The translations under genes were made by a program, and so were the position numbers. Shown here in pieces: positions 7,971-16,136 of a stretch of DNA of 35,764 nucleotides (positions are counted from its first letter, which is position 1; each line of letters starts with the position of its first letter). Under the pieces are notes generated by a model, which was not told the origin of the DNA, searched no databases, and saw nothing but the letters and a program-made list of their open reading frames with translations. This DNA comes from JANQRV01 sp964533785. Its GTDB lineage: Bacteria; Bacteroidota; Bacteroidia; Chitinophagales; Saprospiraceae. The DNA is taken from NCBI GenBank assembly GCA_964533785.1, contig CAZHNG010000018.1:1-35764 (forward strand). Direction: 5' to 3'.

Positions 7971-8705
7971 ATGGCTGATGTAAAAGCACCACCAAAGCAA
8001 GAAACTGCGGTAAAAGAGAAAGAGCCCGTCATCTCATTCGGGAAAAAGGATCGAAAACTGTTGACCGATCCTTTGAATGATAATAATCCGATCACGGTCC
8101 AAGTACTGGGGATATGTTCCGCGCTGGCTGTAACTTCGCTGGTTTATCCTTCGGTAGTAATGGCAATTGCGGTTGTTTTCGTTTGCGGGGCCTCCAGTCT
8201 CGTTACCTCACTTTTGCGCAACAGCATTCCCTACCAGGTTCGTATGATCGTACAATTGGTAATTATTGCGGCATTGGTAACGGTAGTAGAATTGACATTG
8301 AAAGCGGCCAATTACCCGATTTACAAACAGTTGTCGGTGTACATTGGATTGATTATCACCAACTGTATTGTCATGGGACGTTTAGAAGCCTTCGCTATGT
8401 CCAACAAGCCCTGGCAATCGTTTCTTGACGGGATTGGCAATGGTCTTGGGTACGGAGCCATTTTGATCATTGTGGGAATTATCCGTGAGATCTTTGGTAA
8501 AGGCAGTTTGTTTGCCGGTAGCCCCGTTGAGTTGAAGTTGATCGGGCCATCCGCTGATCATTTTATTAATACTACTGATAGCTGGATGTTTGGCTGGTAC
8601 GCCAACAATAACTTAATGGTTTTGCCGGCTGCTGCCATGTTTGTTATTGGTATTTTAATCTGGGTGCAAAGAAGTTACAACCGGAAACTAGTTGATATTT
8701 CCTAA
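7971..8705 (+). CDS. nqrD: Na+-translocating NADH:quinone reductase subunit D, with N-terminal extension
   Basis: 244 residues against about 210 in Vibrio. The extra ~33 residues are N-terminal, hydrophilic and Lys/Pro/Glu-rich (DVKAPPKQETAVKEKEP), and presumably cytoplasmic. The membrane core carries the two cysteines that, with two from NqrE, hold the intramembrane iron-sulfur centre: C49 in LGICSALAV and C132 in ITNCIVMGR. The conserved GNGLGYGAILIIVGIIREIFG segment is present. NqrD and NqrE are paralogous six-helix proteins of opposite topology. nqrE follows after 36 bp. Confidence 0.96.
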   Translation: MADVKAPPKQETAVKEKEPVISFGKKDRKLLTDPLNDNNPITVQVLGICSALAVTSLVYPSVVMAIAVVFVCGASSLVTSLLRNSIPYQVRMIVQLVIIAALVTVVELTLKAANYPIYKQLSVYIGLIITNCIVMGRLEAFAMSNKPWQSFLDGIGNGLGYGAILIIVGIIREIFGKGSLFAGSPVELKLIGPSADHFINTTDSWMFGWYANNNLMVLPAAAMFVIGILIWVQRSYNRKLVDIS

Positions 8706-8741
8706 TCATATTTTGAAAACCTACAATTCTAATTCGATATA

Positions 8742-9353
8742 ATGGAATTCATAAACACATTTATTAAGGCTGCTTTTATCGAAAATCTGGTGCTGGCCTA
8801 TTTCCTGGGCATGTGCTCTTATCTGGCGGTTTCTAAAACGGTAAAAACTGCTTTTGGTCTGGGCCTGGCCGTAATTTTTGTTTTGGGCATCACCATGCCG
8901 ATCAACTGGGCGATCCAAACCTATTTACTAAGTGAATCGGGCTTATTAGGGATTGACCTGACTTTTTTGCGGTTAATTCTATTTATTGCGGTAATTGCTT
9001 CCATGGTACAATTAGTGGAAATGGTGGTGGAGAAGTTTTCTCCTTCTTTATATAATGCTTTGGGGATCTTTCTGCCTCTGATAACCGTAAATTGTGCAAT
9101 ATTAGGCGGCTCTTTGTTCATGGTCTCTCGTGAGCTTAATTTCTCCAATTCCCTGGCATTCGGCCTGGGTGGAGGGTTCGGCTGGTTCTTGGCGATTATT
9201 GCTATTGCGGCGATCCGTGAAAAGATCCGTTACTCTAATGTGCCTGCACCACTACGAGGTTTGGGAATGGCCTTCATTCTGACGGGATTGATGGGGATCG
9301 CCTTTATGAGTCTAATGGGTATTGATCCGGCAGCTTTTGGTGGTGGTCAATAA
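8742..9353 (+). CDS. nqrE: Na+-translocating NADH:quinone reductase subunit E
   Basis: 203 residues, about six membrane helices, normal length. The iron-sulfur ligands shared with NqrD are C25 in LGMCSYLAVS and C118 in TVNCAILGGSLF. Other family marks: FIENLVLAYFLG at the start, PSLYNALGIFLPLITVNC, and IREKIRYSNVPAPLRGLG near the end. Together with NqrD it forms the core that passes electrons across the membrane from the NqrF side to the NqrC side. Confidence 0.97.
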   Translation: MEFINTFIKAAFIENLVLAYFLGMCSYLAVSKTVKTAFGLGLAVIFVLGITMPINWAIQTYLLSESGLLGIDLTFLRLILFIAVIASMVQLVEMVVEKFSPSLYNALGIFLPLITVNCAILGGSLFMVSRELNFSNSLAFGLGGGFGWFLAIIAIAAIREKIRYSNVPAPLRGLGMAFILTGLMGIAFMSLMGIDPAAFGGGQ

Positions 9354-9434
9354 TTACAAAAGTATTGCAAATTTTATTGAGCTTATTACTGTTTTAGGGG
9401 CTTCTATGTAATAGAACAGAAAATTTAAATTTAG

Positions 9435-10769
9435 ATGATACTATTATTTAGTTTCACTACGCTGATATCAGCGGTTATCATATTCAGTATAGTTATCCTT
9501 GCGCTTTCCTTCATGCTGATCCAGGCACGGAGGCAGTTGGTGCCGCAGGGTGATGTCAAGATCGTTGTGAACGGCGATGAAGAAAACCCTTTGGTCGTAA
9601 AACCAGGCTCTTCACTCTTGAGTGTTTTATCTTCCAAAAGTGTTTTCTTACCCTCTGCCTGTGGTGGCGGTGGTACCTGTGCAATGTGTGAATGTCATGT
9701 TGATGAAGGTGGTGGTGATGTTTTACCTACCGAAATGAACCACCTGACGCGCCGGGAGGTAAAGGAGCACAAAAGACTAGCCTGCCAGGTGAAGGTACGC
9801 TCGGATATGCGGATTCGTGTTCCGGAGGAGATATTCGGTATCAAGAAGTGGGAATGTACCGTAGTTTCAAACTATAATGTTGCCACTTTTATTAAAGAAT
9901 TCGTAGTGAAGTTGCCGGAAGGAGAGATCCTGGAATTCGAATCCGGTGGATACATTCAGATTGATGTACCTCAGATCGAAGTAGACTTTAAAGACTTTGA
10001 CATTACCGCTCACCCCAGAATGACGGATAAAGCTCCTGATATTTACCAAAAAGACTGGGATAAATTCAACATGTGGTCATTGAAAATGAAGAACGATGAA
10101 GAACAGTTCAGAGCTTATTCTATGGCTAATCACCCGGCAGAAGGGAATATCATCATGCTGAACATCCGGATTGCAACCCCGCCGTTCGATCGTAAGGCAA
10201 ATGATTGGATGCCCGTTAACCCCGGGGTCTGTTCTTCTTACGTATTCAGTTTGCAGAAAGGAGATAAAGTCTCTATCTCTGGGCCTTACGGTGAATTCTT
10301 TATCAAACCGACGAAGAAAGAAATGGTATACATCGGAGGTGGGGCAGGAATGGCGCCATTGCGCTCTCATATTTTCCACTTGTTCCACACCTTAAAGACC
10401 AGAGATCGAAAGGTTTCATACTGGTACGGTGGTCGGTCCCGGGCTGAATTATTCTACACGGAAGATTTTCGGGAGATCGAACAGGAGTTTGATAACTTCA
10501 ATTATTACATCGCCCTTTCTGACCAGAAAATGGCGAGTGAAGTGGATAATTGGAAAGTAAAAAAAGACCTGGAGGATAAGGAAGGTGAAGGTTTTATAGG
10601 CTTTATTCACCAGGCGCTCTACGATAATTACCTGAAGGATCATCCTGAACCGGAAGAAATTGAATATTACCTTTGCGGTCCTCCATTGATGAATGCCGCG
10701 GTGATGAAGATGTTGGATGAGTTAGGTGTGCCGGAAGAGAATATTGCTTTTGACGACTTTGGAGGATAA
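9435..10769 (+). CDS. nqrF: Na+-translocating NADH:quinone reductase subunit F
   Basis: 444 residues; the NADH-oxidising entry point of the complex. One N-terminal membrane helix (about 5-30), then a plant-type [2Fe-2S] ferredoxin domain with C76, C82, C85 and C117 (CGGGGTCAMC and RLACQV), then a ferredoxin-reductase FAD domain (RAYS at 226-229) and an NADH domain (YIGGGAGMAPLRSH at ~299; YLCGPPLM). The final AFDDFGG is the usual C-terminus. It is slightly longer than Vibrio NqrF (~407 residues). It closes the operon and is followed by a strong terminator. Confidence 0.97.
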   Translation: MILLFSFTTLISAVIIFSIVILALSFMLIQARRQLVPQGDVKIVVNGDEENPLVVKPGSSLLSVLSSKSVFLPSACGGGGTCAMCECHVDEGGGDVLPTEMNHLTRREVKEHKRLACQVKVRSDMRIRVPEEIFGIKKWECTVVSNYNVATFIKEFVVKLPEGEILEFESGGYIQIDVPQIEVDFKDFDITAHPRMTDKAPDIYQKDWDKFNMWSLKMKNDEEQFRAYSMANHPAEGNIIMLNIRIATPPFDRKANDWMPVNPGVCSSYVFSLQKGDKVSISGPYGEFFIKPTKKEMVYIGGGAGMAPLRSHIFHLFHTLKTRDRKVSYWYGGRSRAELFYTEDFREIEQEFDNFNYYIALSDQKMASEVDNWKVKKDLEDKEGEGFIGFIHQALYDNYLKDHPEPEEIEYYLCGPPLMNAAVMKMLDELGVPEENIAFDDFGG

Positions 10770-10798
10770 ATTGAAGATTTATTGAATATCATACAAAG

Positions 10799-10833
10799 GC
10801 CCTTGTTGAGGAAATTCAACGAGGGCTTTTTTT
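10799..10833 (+). terminator. Intrinsic terminator of the nqr operon
   Basis: An 11 bp inverted repeat (GCCCTTGTTGA / TCAACGAGGGC, one G-T pair) with a 6-base loop is followed directly by seven T residues. It begins 29 bases after the nqrF stop codon and has the form of a classical rho-independent terminator. Confidence 0.88.
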
Positions 10834-10841
10834 ATTTGGTT

Positions 10842-10886
10842 CAACAAACCAAAGTCGTTGCTTAGAGCAGCGACCTTGTTTTGTTG
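10842..10886. other. Second long hairpin between nqrF and the M24 peptidase
   Basis: A 20-base imperfect inverted repeat (arms 10842-10861 and 10867-10886, 17 of 20 positions pairing) with a 5-base loop starts 8 bases after the T tract of the nqr terminator. The 3' arm is followed by GGAAATTT, not a T run, so it is not an obvious terminator on the plus strand. It would lie upstream of the peptidase promoter region or in its leader. Confidence 0.5.
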
Positions 10887-10945
10887 GAAATTTAAATATA
10901 TTTACTGTACTGAAAATTTTCAATTTGATTAAACCAATTTTAAAT

Positions 10946-12304
10946 ATGAGATCCTACTTTTTGGCTTTTAGCTTGTTGTTTTCGTTCAGTGCTGTGGCAC
11001 AAATACCCCATATTTTGCCTATGAAGAAAAGAGGGATGGTGAAAGATCAGTGGTTGAAGGAAAGGGCGGCTACCGTACTTCCTGAACTCATGCGCCGGGA
11101 AGGTATTGACATGTGGTTATTGATTTCCCGGGAGTATAATGAAGATCCGGTACTAAAAACCATGCTGCCTTCTTTTTGGCTGTCGGCTCGCAGAACGACG
11201 ATGCTCGTTATTTACGACGATGGTACTGAACTGGAAACCCTGGCCTGTGCGCGTTATGACGTAGGAGAGGTATTTAAAAAAGCCTGGGATAAAGAAGAGG
11301 AGCCCGATCAGTGGAAACGTTTGGCGCAAATAATCGAAGAAAGAGATCCTCAAAAAATTGCGGTTAACCGGTCTGAACATTTCGGGCTGGCAGACGGACT
11401 TTCCGCTTTTCATTACGGCAAGTTGATGGAATACCTACCGGAAAAGTACCAGGAAAGAGTGATCAGCGGAGAAAAGTTAGCCATCGGCTGGCTGGAAACC
11501 CGTACCCCAAATGAAATGATCGTTTACCAGCAAGTTTGTCGCATAGCACACGCTATTATTCAGGAAGGCTTTTCTGATAAAGTCATTCAGCCCGGGGTTA
11601 CGAGCACCGAAGATGTGGTGTGGTTTTACCGTGAGCGGATCCGCGAATTAGGGCTAACGGCCTGGTTTCATCCGACGGTGGATATTCAACGAAAAGATCC
11701 GGAATCTTTTGATCATTTGCGTTCGTTCTCTAAGCGGCCGGATACCCAGGTCATTATGCCGGGGGATCTAATTCACGTTGATTTCGGGATCACCTACCTG
11801 GGATTGAATACGGATACCCAGGAAAATGCCTACATTCTGAAGTCCGGTGAAGAGGATGCTCCTGAATACCTGAAAGCTGCACACCAAAAAGGTCTTCGCT
11901 TAATGGACATTCTGACCGATGAGTTCGAAACCGGCAGAACCGGTAACGAAATTCTCGCAGCCGCACGTGCCAAGGCAATTGCCGAAGGTATCAAACCTTC
12001 CATCTACACCCATCCCATCGGATATCACGGGCACGGTGCGGGTCCCACTATTGGGTTGTGGGATCAGCAGGAAGGCGTACCGGTGAGGGGAGATTATCCA
12101 ATGTACCCCAATACGGCCTACTCCATTGAGTTGAATGCTGGGGTATACCTTGAAGAATGGGGCAAAGAGATACGTATGATGATGGAAGAGGACGCCTTTT
12201 TTGATGGCAAGGAAGTTCGCTATATCGATGGTAGGCAGAACGAACTCTTTCTCATTCCCCGGCCGATCCATAAAACAGCACAAAAAGTTTCAGCACCTAA
12301 CTGA
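10946..12304 (+). CDS. Secreted M24-family metallopeptidase (Xaa-Pro aminopeptidase-like)
   Basis: About 452 residues. I place the start at ATG 10946, giving a clean signal peptide (RSYFLAFSLLFSFSAVAQ); an in-frame TTG 21 bases upstream is less likely. The C-terminal half is the pita-bread fold with the five metal ligands in order: D in HVDFGIT, D in NTDTQEN, H in IGYHGHGAG, E in SIELNAG and E in MMMEEDAF. This is the ligand set of aminopeptidase P/prolidase, which use two metal ions to cleave X-Pro bonds. The N-terminal half (MWLLISREYNEDP onward) is the creatinase-like domain. Predicted periplasmic or secreted; substrate unproven. It has its own transcription unit after the nqr terminator. 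Confidence 0.9.
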   Translation: MRSYFLAFSLLFSFSAVAQIPHILPMKKRGMVKDQWLKERAATVLPELMRREGIDMWLLISREYNEDPVLKTMLPSFWLSARRTTMLVIYDDGTELETLACARYDVGEVFKKAWDKEEEPDQWKRLAQIIEERDPQKIAVNRSEHFGLADGLSAFHYGKLMEYLPEKYQERVISGEKLAIGWLETRTPNEMIVYQQVCRIAHAIIQEGFSDKVIQPGVTSTEDVVWFYRERIRELGLTAWFHPTVDIQRKDPESFDHLRSFSKRPDTQVIMPGDLIHVDFGITYLGLNTDTQENAYILKSGEEDAPEYLKAAHQKGLRLMDILTDEFETGRTGNEILAAARAKAIAEGIKPSIYTHPIGYHGHGAGPTIGLWDQQEGVPVRGDYPMYPNTAYSIELNAGVYLEEWGKEIRMMMEEDAFFDGKEVRYIDGRQNELFLIPRPIHKTAQKVSAPN

Positions 12305-12381
12305 CAATAACAGTTTCTGGTAATACTTTTACGGTTTTTTAGCGTTATAATAAAAATTAACATATGCCTTTAATAAAATGA

Positions 12382-14367
12382 ATGGTTATGCGTAACGTAA
12401 TGATAATTTTTTGGACAGTCGGAATGCTGCTGGTATTAAGTGCGTGTACCTATACACAAAAGATCCGGGATGGAAGAACAGCTTATGAATTAATGTACTA
12501 TTCAGATGCTATAACTCTATTGAAAAAGGAATACGGGAAAAGTAAAAGCCGGATCGAAAAAGGGAAAATTGCGTTCTTGCTCGGAGAATCCTATAAAGCG
12601 ATGAATAAAAGCGATCAATCGCTGGAGTGGTATCAAATTGCGTATGATAATCAGTACGGTGTCGATGCACTTAAGGAATATGCTTACGGACTCAAAAGGG
12701 CAGAACGCTACAAGGAAGCTTTGGATGCATTCAAGAACCTGGGATTGGAAATTGGCAGTCCTTATGAATACCGTCGTGAAATACTGTCTTGCCGGGTAGC
12801 TGCCGGCTGGCAACAAGATGAGCGGCAAGAATACGAAGTAGAGTTACTGGAATTCAACACGGCTTATGCTGATTATTCGCCTACTTTTTTCAAGGAGAAT
12901 CAGTTGGTATTTACCTCTGATCGCAAAGCGAGTACCGGAGATGATCTTTACGGATGGACGGGTAACGAGTTTTCTGATCTTTTTGTGGTAGACCTAAACT
13001 CCAACGATGTTTCCACCCTGGAAGGGATCTTCAACACCGAAGATAATGACGGTACCGTTGTATTCAATACGGATTATACGGAAGCTTATTTCGTTCGGTG
13101 TACCAGCCCGAAAAAAGCGGAATATGCTTATTGTGGAATCTATATGAGTGAAAATTTGGGAGATAGCTGGTCCGTTCCCGAGCCCTTATCTTTTATTGAA
13201 GAAGGGATTAATTACGGACATCCTTGTTTGTCAGCCGATGGGAAGCAATTGTACTTCTCCAGCAATCATCCTGATGGATGGGGTGGTTTTGATATCTATG
13301 TTTCCGAACGCACTTTAGAAGGGTGGGAGGCCCCTAAACTATTAAGCAGAACCATCAATACCATTGGTAACGAACAATTTCCAACCATCGATGGGGATAC
13401 GCTTTATTTTTCATCCGATTTTCATACGGGGATGGGAGGACTGGATATTTTCAAAACTTATCCTTTGCGAAATGGCTCCTGGGCTCCGGTATTCAACCTT
13501 AAAGCCCCTATAAATTCCGGCGGTGATGATTTTGGTTTTATTGTTGACAATAATACTGTTCTTAAAGCAGGGGTTTTGCAGACTGGCTACTTCTCTTCTA
13601 CCAGGAACGAGGGTATGGGAAATGATGATATTTACCGTTTTGAAAAAATCGTATTACCACCTCTGCCTCCGAAGCCCGTCGTAAAGGTAGAGCCCAAGAT
13701 GATCTTAAACGGTTATGTGTTGGAAAAAATTTACGAAGAACCCGGTAACCCGAATAGTAAAATCTTAGGTAGAAAGCCACTACCAGAATCCGATGTAGAA
13801 ATCGTATTTGGTAACCAAAAAGAAACGGTAACAGTTGGTGATGACGGATTATTTTCGCTCGAATTGGATAAAAACCAAGACTACAGCTTCCTGGCTTCCA
13901 AGGAAAATTACCTGAACAAAGATGCTGCTTTTACGACCAAAGGTATCGGCGAAGATCCTAATAACCCTATTCAAACCTTTGAAATTGAAATCGTCCTGGA
14001 CAAAATTTTCCTGGATAAGGAAATCGTCCTGGAAAATATCTATTACGATCTGGATAAAGCAGATATACGTGAAGATGCCGAACCGACTTTGAACGAATTG
14101 GCCAAGAACCTGAGCCTAAACCCAAACATCAAAATTGAATTGAGTTCGCATACCGACTGTAGGGCTTCCGATCGCTACAACCTGAATTTGTCTCAGCGAA
14201 GAGCCCAGTCTGCTGTCGACTACCTCATTGCTGAAGGCATTGATCCATCCCGTCTTATTGCTAAGGGATACGGTGAAAGCCAGCCTGCGGTAGATTGTAT
14301 CTGTTCAAGGTGTACGGAAGAGCAGCACCAGGCTAACCGGCGGACGGCATTTAAGATCATTGAATAG
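12382..14367 (+). CDS. PorE-like lipoprotein: TPR, beta-propeller, CRD and OmpA domains
   Basis: 661 residues. A lipoprotein signal (MLLVLSAC) puts the lipidated cysteine at C22 (start could also be the ATG two codons later). Next come TPR-like helices (about 35-135), a PD40-type propeller (about 150-430; repeated FTSDR, YFSSNHPDGWGGFDIYVS, YFSSDFHTGMGGLDIFKT, YFSSTRNEGMGNDDIYRF), a carboxypeptidase-regulatory-like domain (about 455-545) and a C-terminal OmpA domain (YYDLDKADIREDA, SSHTDCRASDRYN, LSQRRAQSAVDYL) that binds peptidoglycan. This order is that of PorE, which anchors the type IX secretion system to the wall, but Bacteroidota have several paralogues with it. The T9SS cargo gene at 33387-34838 shows the system exists here. 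Confidence 0.88.
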   Translation: MVMRNVMIIFWTVGMLLVLSACTYTQKIRDGRTAYELMYYSDAITLLKKEYGKSKSRIEKGKIAFLLGESYKAMNKSDQSLEWYQIAYDNQYGVDALKEYAYGLKRAERYKEALDAFKNLGLEIGSPYEYRREILSCRVAAGWQQDERQEYEVELLEFNTAYADYSPTFFKENQLVFTSDRKASTGDDLYGWTGNEFSDLFVVDLNSNDVSTLEGIFNTEDNDGTVVFNTDYTEAYFVRCTSPKKAEYAYCGIYMSENLGDSWSVPEPLSFIEEGINYGHPCLSADGKQLYFSSNHPDGWGGFDIYVSERTLEGWEAPKLLSRTINTIGNEQFPTIDGDTLYFSSDFHTGMGGLDIFKTYPLRNGSWAPVFNLKAPINSGGDDFGFIVDNNTVLKAGVLQTGYFSSTRNEGMGNDDIYRFEKIVLPPLPPKPVVKVEPKMILNGYVLEKIYEEPGNPNSKILGRKPLPESDVEIVFGNQKETVTVGDDGLFSLELDKNQDYSFLASKENYLNKDAAFTTKGIGEDPNNPIQTFEIEIVLDKIFLDKEIVLENIYYDLDKADIREDAEPTLNELAKNLSLNPNIKIELSSHTDCRASDRYNLNLSQRRAQSAVDYLIAEGIDPSRLIAKGYGESQPAVDCICSRCTEEQHQANRRTAFKIIE

Positions 14368-14380
14368 GGGAGAGTATTTT

Positions 14381-14422
14381 GACGCTAGACGCTAGACGCT
14401 AGACGCTAGACGCTAGACGCTA
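14381..14422 (+). repeat. Six-copy tandem array of the heptamer GACGCTA
   Basis: Six perfect 7 bp units start 13 bases after the stop codon of the PorE-like gene. The preceding TTTT plus the first units (TTTTGACGCTAGAC) equal the terminal sequence of the dispersed element at 15965-16122 and 35560-35710, so this looks like an expanded solo end of that element. Confidence 0.95.
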
Positions 14423-14450
14423 GATGTATTGACCTCAAAACTAGGGACAA

Positions 14451-14533
14451 TTTTTATCACCACTAAGCACGCAAAGAGAACGCGAAGTCTTTTTTTCTTG
14501 GCGTTTCTTCGTGGCCTTTGCGGTGAGTAAAAA
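14451..14533. repeat. Imperfect 83 bp palindrome
   Basis: Arms of about 37 bases (14451-14487 and 14497-14533) pair imperfectly, sharing CACC, AAG, CACG, AAGA, AACGC and AAG blocks, around a T-rich loop. The arms recall the CACAAAG/CACGAAG type palindromic intergenic repeats common in environmental bacterial genomes; that comparison is from memory. Confidence 0.6.
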
Positions 14534-14562
14534 CCTTTGACCCCAAGTTTACACAGCAGTAC

Positions 14563-14577
14563 AGCTAGACGCTAGAT
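14563..14577 (+). repeat. Isolated GACGCTA repeat fragment
   Basis: GCTAGACGCTAGATG is a short copy of the same heptamer, about 140 bases beyond the main array and just before the GC-rich patch. Confidence 0.7.
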
Positions 14578-14725
14578 GGATTGTCTTTGTCTCTTGGGGG
14601 CAAAAAATCCCAGCCATATTCGGCCCGCAGGGGAGGGACGTTATACCGGTAACCCTCAGGTGTTAGCCTGGCAAAAGAAGACAACGCTATCCTTAACCCC
14701 AGCGGGGCGGCGCGCATACTATCAG

Positions 14726-15943
14726 CTATTTCTCCGCATCACCCTCTTTTCTTCCCAAAATATCCTCGATCGAGACCTTCTGATCGTGTTCCGAATGTTT
14801 GAAATGCTTATTCGGGTCTCTCATTTTGAAAAGGGCGGTAAATTGTTTGAAGACGAATAAGGGAACGCCCCACAGGGCACGCCAAATTTCACCGGGCACA
14901 TTGGAAAGATAAAGGGTCAATAATACATTAGCAGAAAAGATCAACAAGCCCAGGAACAACAAGAACGACCACAGCGGAGCGATCCAAAATCCCAGCATGA
15001 TTAAAATAAGGGCAACGAGTACTTGTAGAAAAAGGGGAGGGGCAATGGTGATCACTCCAAACCAAAATTGATTGAAACTAAAGCGGGCGACACCTTTGCG
15101 TATGATGCGCAAGGCATTGGGAATGTTTTGGAAATAGGAATAGAGCCAGCGACTGCGCTGCGTTTCTGCTGCTTGTCCGGTCGTGACTTTCTCATCGTAT
15201 ATCACGGCGTGCCAGGCAAATACAATTCGTTCGTTCCTATCCAATATATGGTTTTGCAGGATTTTATCTTCCTGCAGCATCTTTTTCCAGCGCTCCTTGC
15301 CTTTTTGTATTTCGGCTCCGTATAGGTAGTCCTTATACAATTCCCTTTCAATAGCCATTCCCGAACCGGAAATTACCGAAGACGATCCCAGCAAGGGAGG
15401 TAAATATCTCTCGATATAATTTTTATAGAACTCCCCCGTAGCATCGGCGCAAGCGTAGAGGCTGTTCAGGTTTTTGGCCGTTCTCTGGCCTTGTATAGCT
15501 TTGTGGCCTTGATTGGCGTATTTATTTATTTCGGCCAAAAAATTAGGGTGTGCCAGGTTATCGGCATCAAAAATTACGATATAATCATGATCTCGCCGAA
15601 ATTGTTCTACCGCATGGATGATAGATTTGGCTTTGAGGTTGAGCGGCGGGTCAGGTCTTAAAACGACCAGGCGATCGTTTACAATATCCCAGGTAGCTGT
15701 GTCACAGGCATCTGCCACTAAATAAACTGCGAAGCGGTTGTAATTTTGATCTAATAAGGAATGAACCAGTGGTATCGTTATCTCAACGTTTTTATAGGCG
15801 GTGATAATGCAAGCAAAATCAACCTCTTTCGAAGGCTTTGGAGTTTGAGATACTTTCGTGAACCGGGAAAGAACGACTTCCAGGAATGGAAAAATTAAAA
15901 ACCAGAAAGAAACGATTGCAAATATGGTATATAGGAAATACAT
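14726..15943 (-). CDS. Membrane glycosyltransferase, GT2 family
   Basis: 405 residues. One N-terminal membrane helix (about 3-25), a GT-A catalytic domain, and three or so C-terminal helices (about 290-370). Catalytic marks in order: FACIITAYKN, VADACD, the metal-binding FDADN, the acceptor-side acidic pair in LQEDKIL, and QRSRW, which fits the QxxRW motif of processive beta-glycosyltransferases such as cellulose and hyaluronan synthases. It probably polymerises or extends an envelope or extracellular polysaccharide from a nucleotide sugar at the inner membrane. Last gene of the minus-strand polysaccharide set; the repeat element at 15965-16122 separates it from the upstream GT2. Its 3' end abuts the GC-rich patch. 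Confidence 0.85.
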   Translation of the reverse strand: MYFLYTIFAIVSFWFLIFPFLEVVLSRFTKVSQTPKPSKEVDFACIITAYKNVEITIPLVHSLLDQNYNRFAVYLVADACDTATWDIVNDRLVVLRPDPPLNLKAKSIIHAVEQFRRDHDYIVIFDADNLAHPNFLAEINKYANQGHKAIQGQRTAKNLNSLYACADATGEFYKNYIERYLPPLLGSSSVISGSGMAIERELYKDYLYGAEIQKGKERWKKMLQEDKILQNHILDRNERIVFAWHAVIYDEKVTTGQAAETQRSRWLYSYFQNIPNALRIIRKGVARFSFNQFWFGVITIAPPLFLQVLVALILIMLGFWIAPLWSFLLFLGLLIFSANVLLTLYLSNVPGEIWRALWGVPLFVFKQFTALFKMRDPNKHFKHSEHDQKVSIEDILGRKEGDAEK

Positions 15944-15964
15944 TTTATTTAATCATAGTTAAAG

Positions 15965-16122
15965 ACTAGACTTTTGACGCTAGACTCTAGAAGTTAGACT
16001 AAAAATTCTAACTAATTGACAATCAACGGAAATTTTATTTATTCTGAAAAATTGATATCCATTGAATATCAGCGGTTTGTTGTCTAAAATCTAGCGTCTA
16101 GTGTCTAGCGTCAAAAGTCCAA
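15965..16122 (-). mobile_element. MITE-like dispersed element, copy A (158 bp)
   Basis: The 17-base sequence GACTTTTGACGCTAGAC (15969-15985) recurs as a perfect inverted copy at 16103-16119. The element is flanked by a 6 bp direct repeat TTAAAG (15959-15964 and 16123-16128), as a target duplication would be. Copy B (35560-35710) is its reverse complement with about 4 substitutions and one missing 7 bp unit. No ORF is present. An inner short dyad GATATCCATTGAATATC is conserved in both copies. Strand is given relative to the preceding gene. Confidence 0.85.
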
Positions 16123-16136
16123 TTAAAGAACAAGTT

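Larger units (their letters stand above)
14368..14725. other. Gene-free repeat region (358 bp)
   Basis: Between the PorE-like gene and a convergent GT2 gene. It holds the GACGCTA array (14381-14422), an imperfect palindrome (14451-14533), a lone GACGCTA copy at 14563-14577 and a GC-rich patch (about 14615-14710) with a small CCCC-AG-CGGGG hairpin. Open frames through it have no coding look. Confidence 0.7.

Noticed and set aside
4154..10769. Rnf complex instead of Na+-NQR
   Set aside because: Subunit order, NqrA, the NqrF [2Fe-2S]/FAD/NADH architecture and absence of RnfB/RnfC-type 4Fe-4S motifs identify Nqr.
14381..14422. Tandem repeats considered as a CRISPR array
   Set aside because: The 7 bp units are contiguous with no spacers and no cas gene is nearby.
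14576..14860. Plus-strand ORF of 94 codons
   Set aside because: It overlaps the end of the well-supported minus-strand GT2 gene and has no family resemblance.
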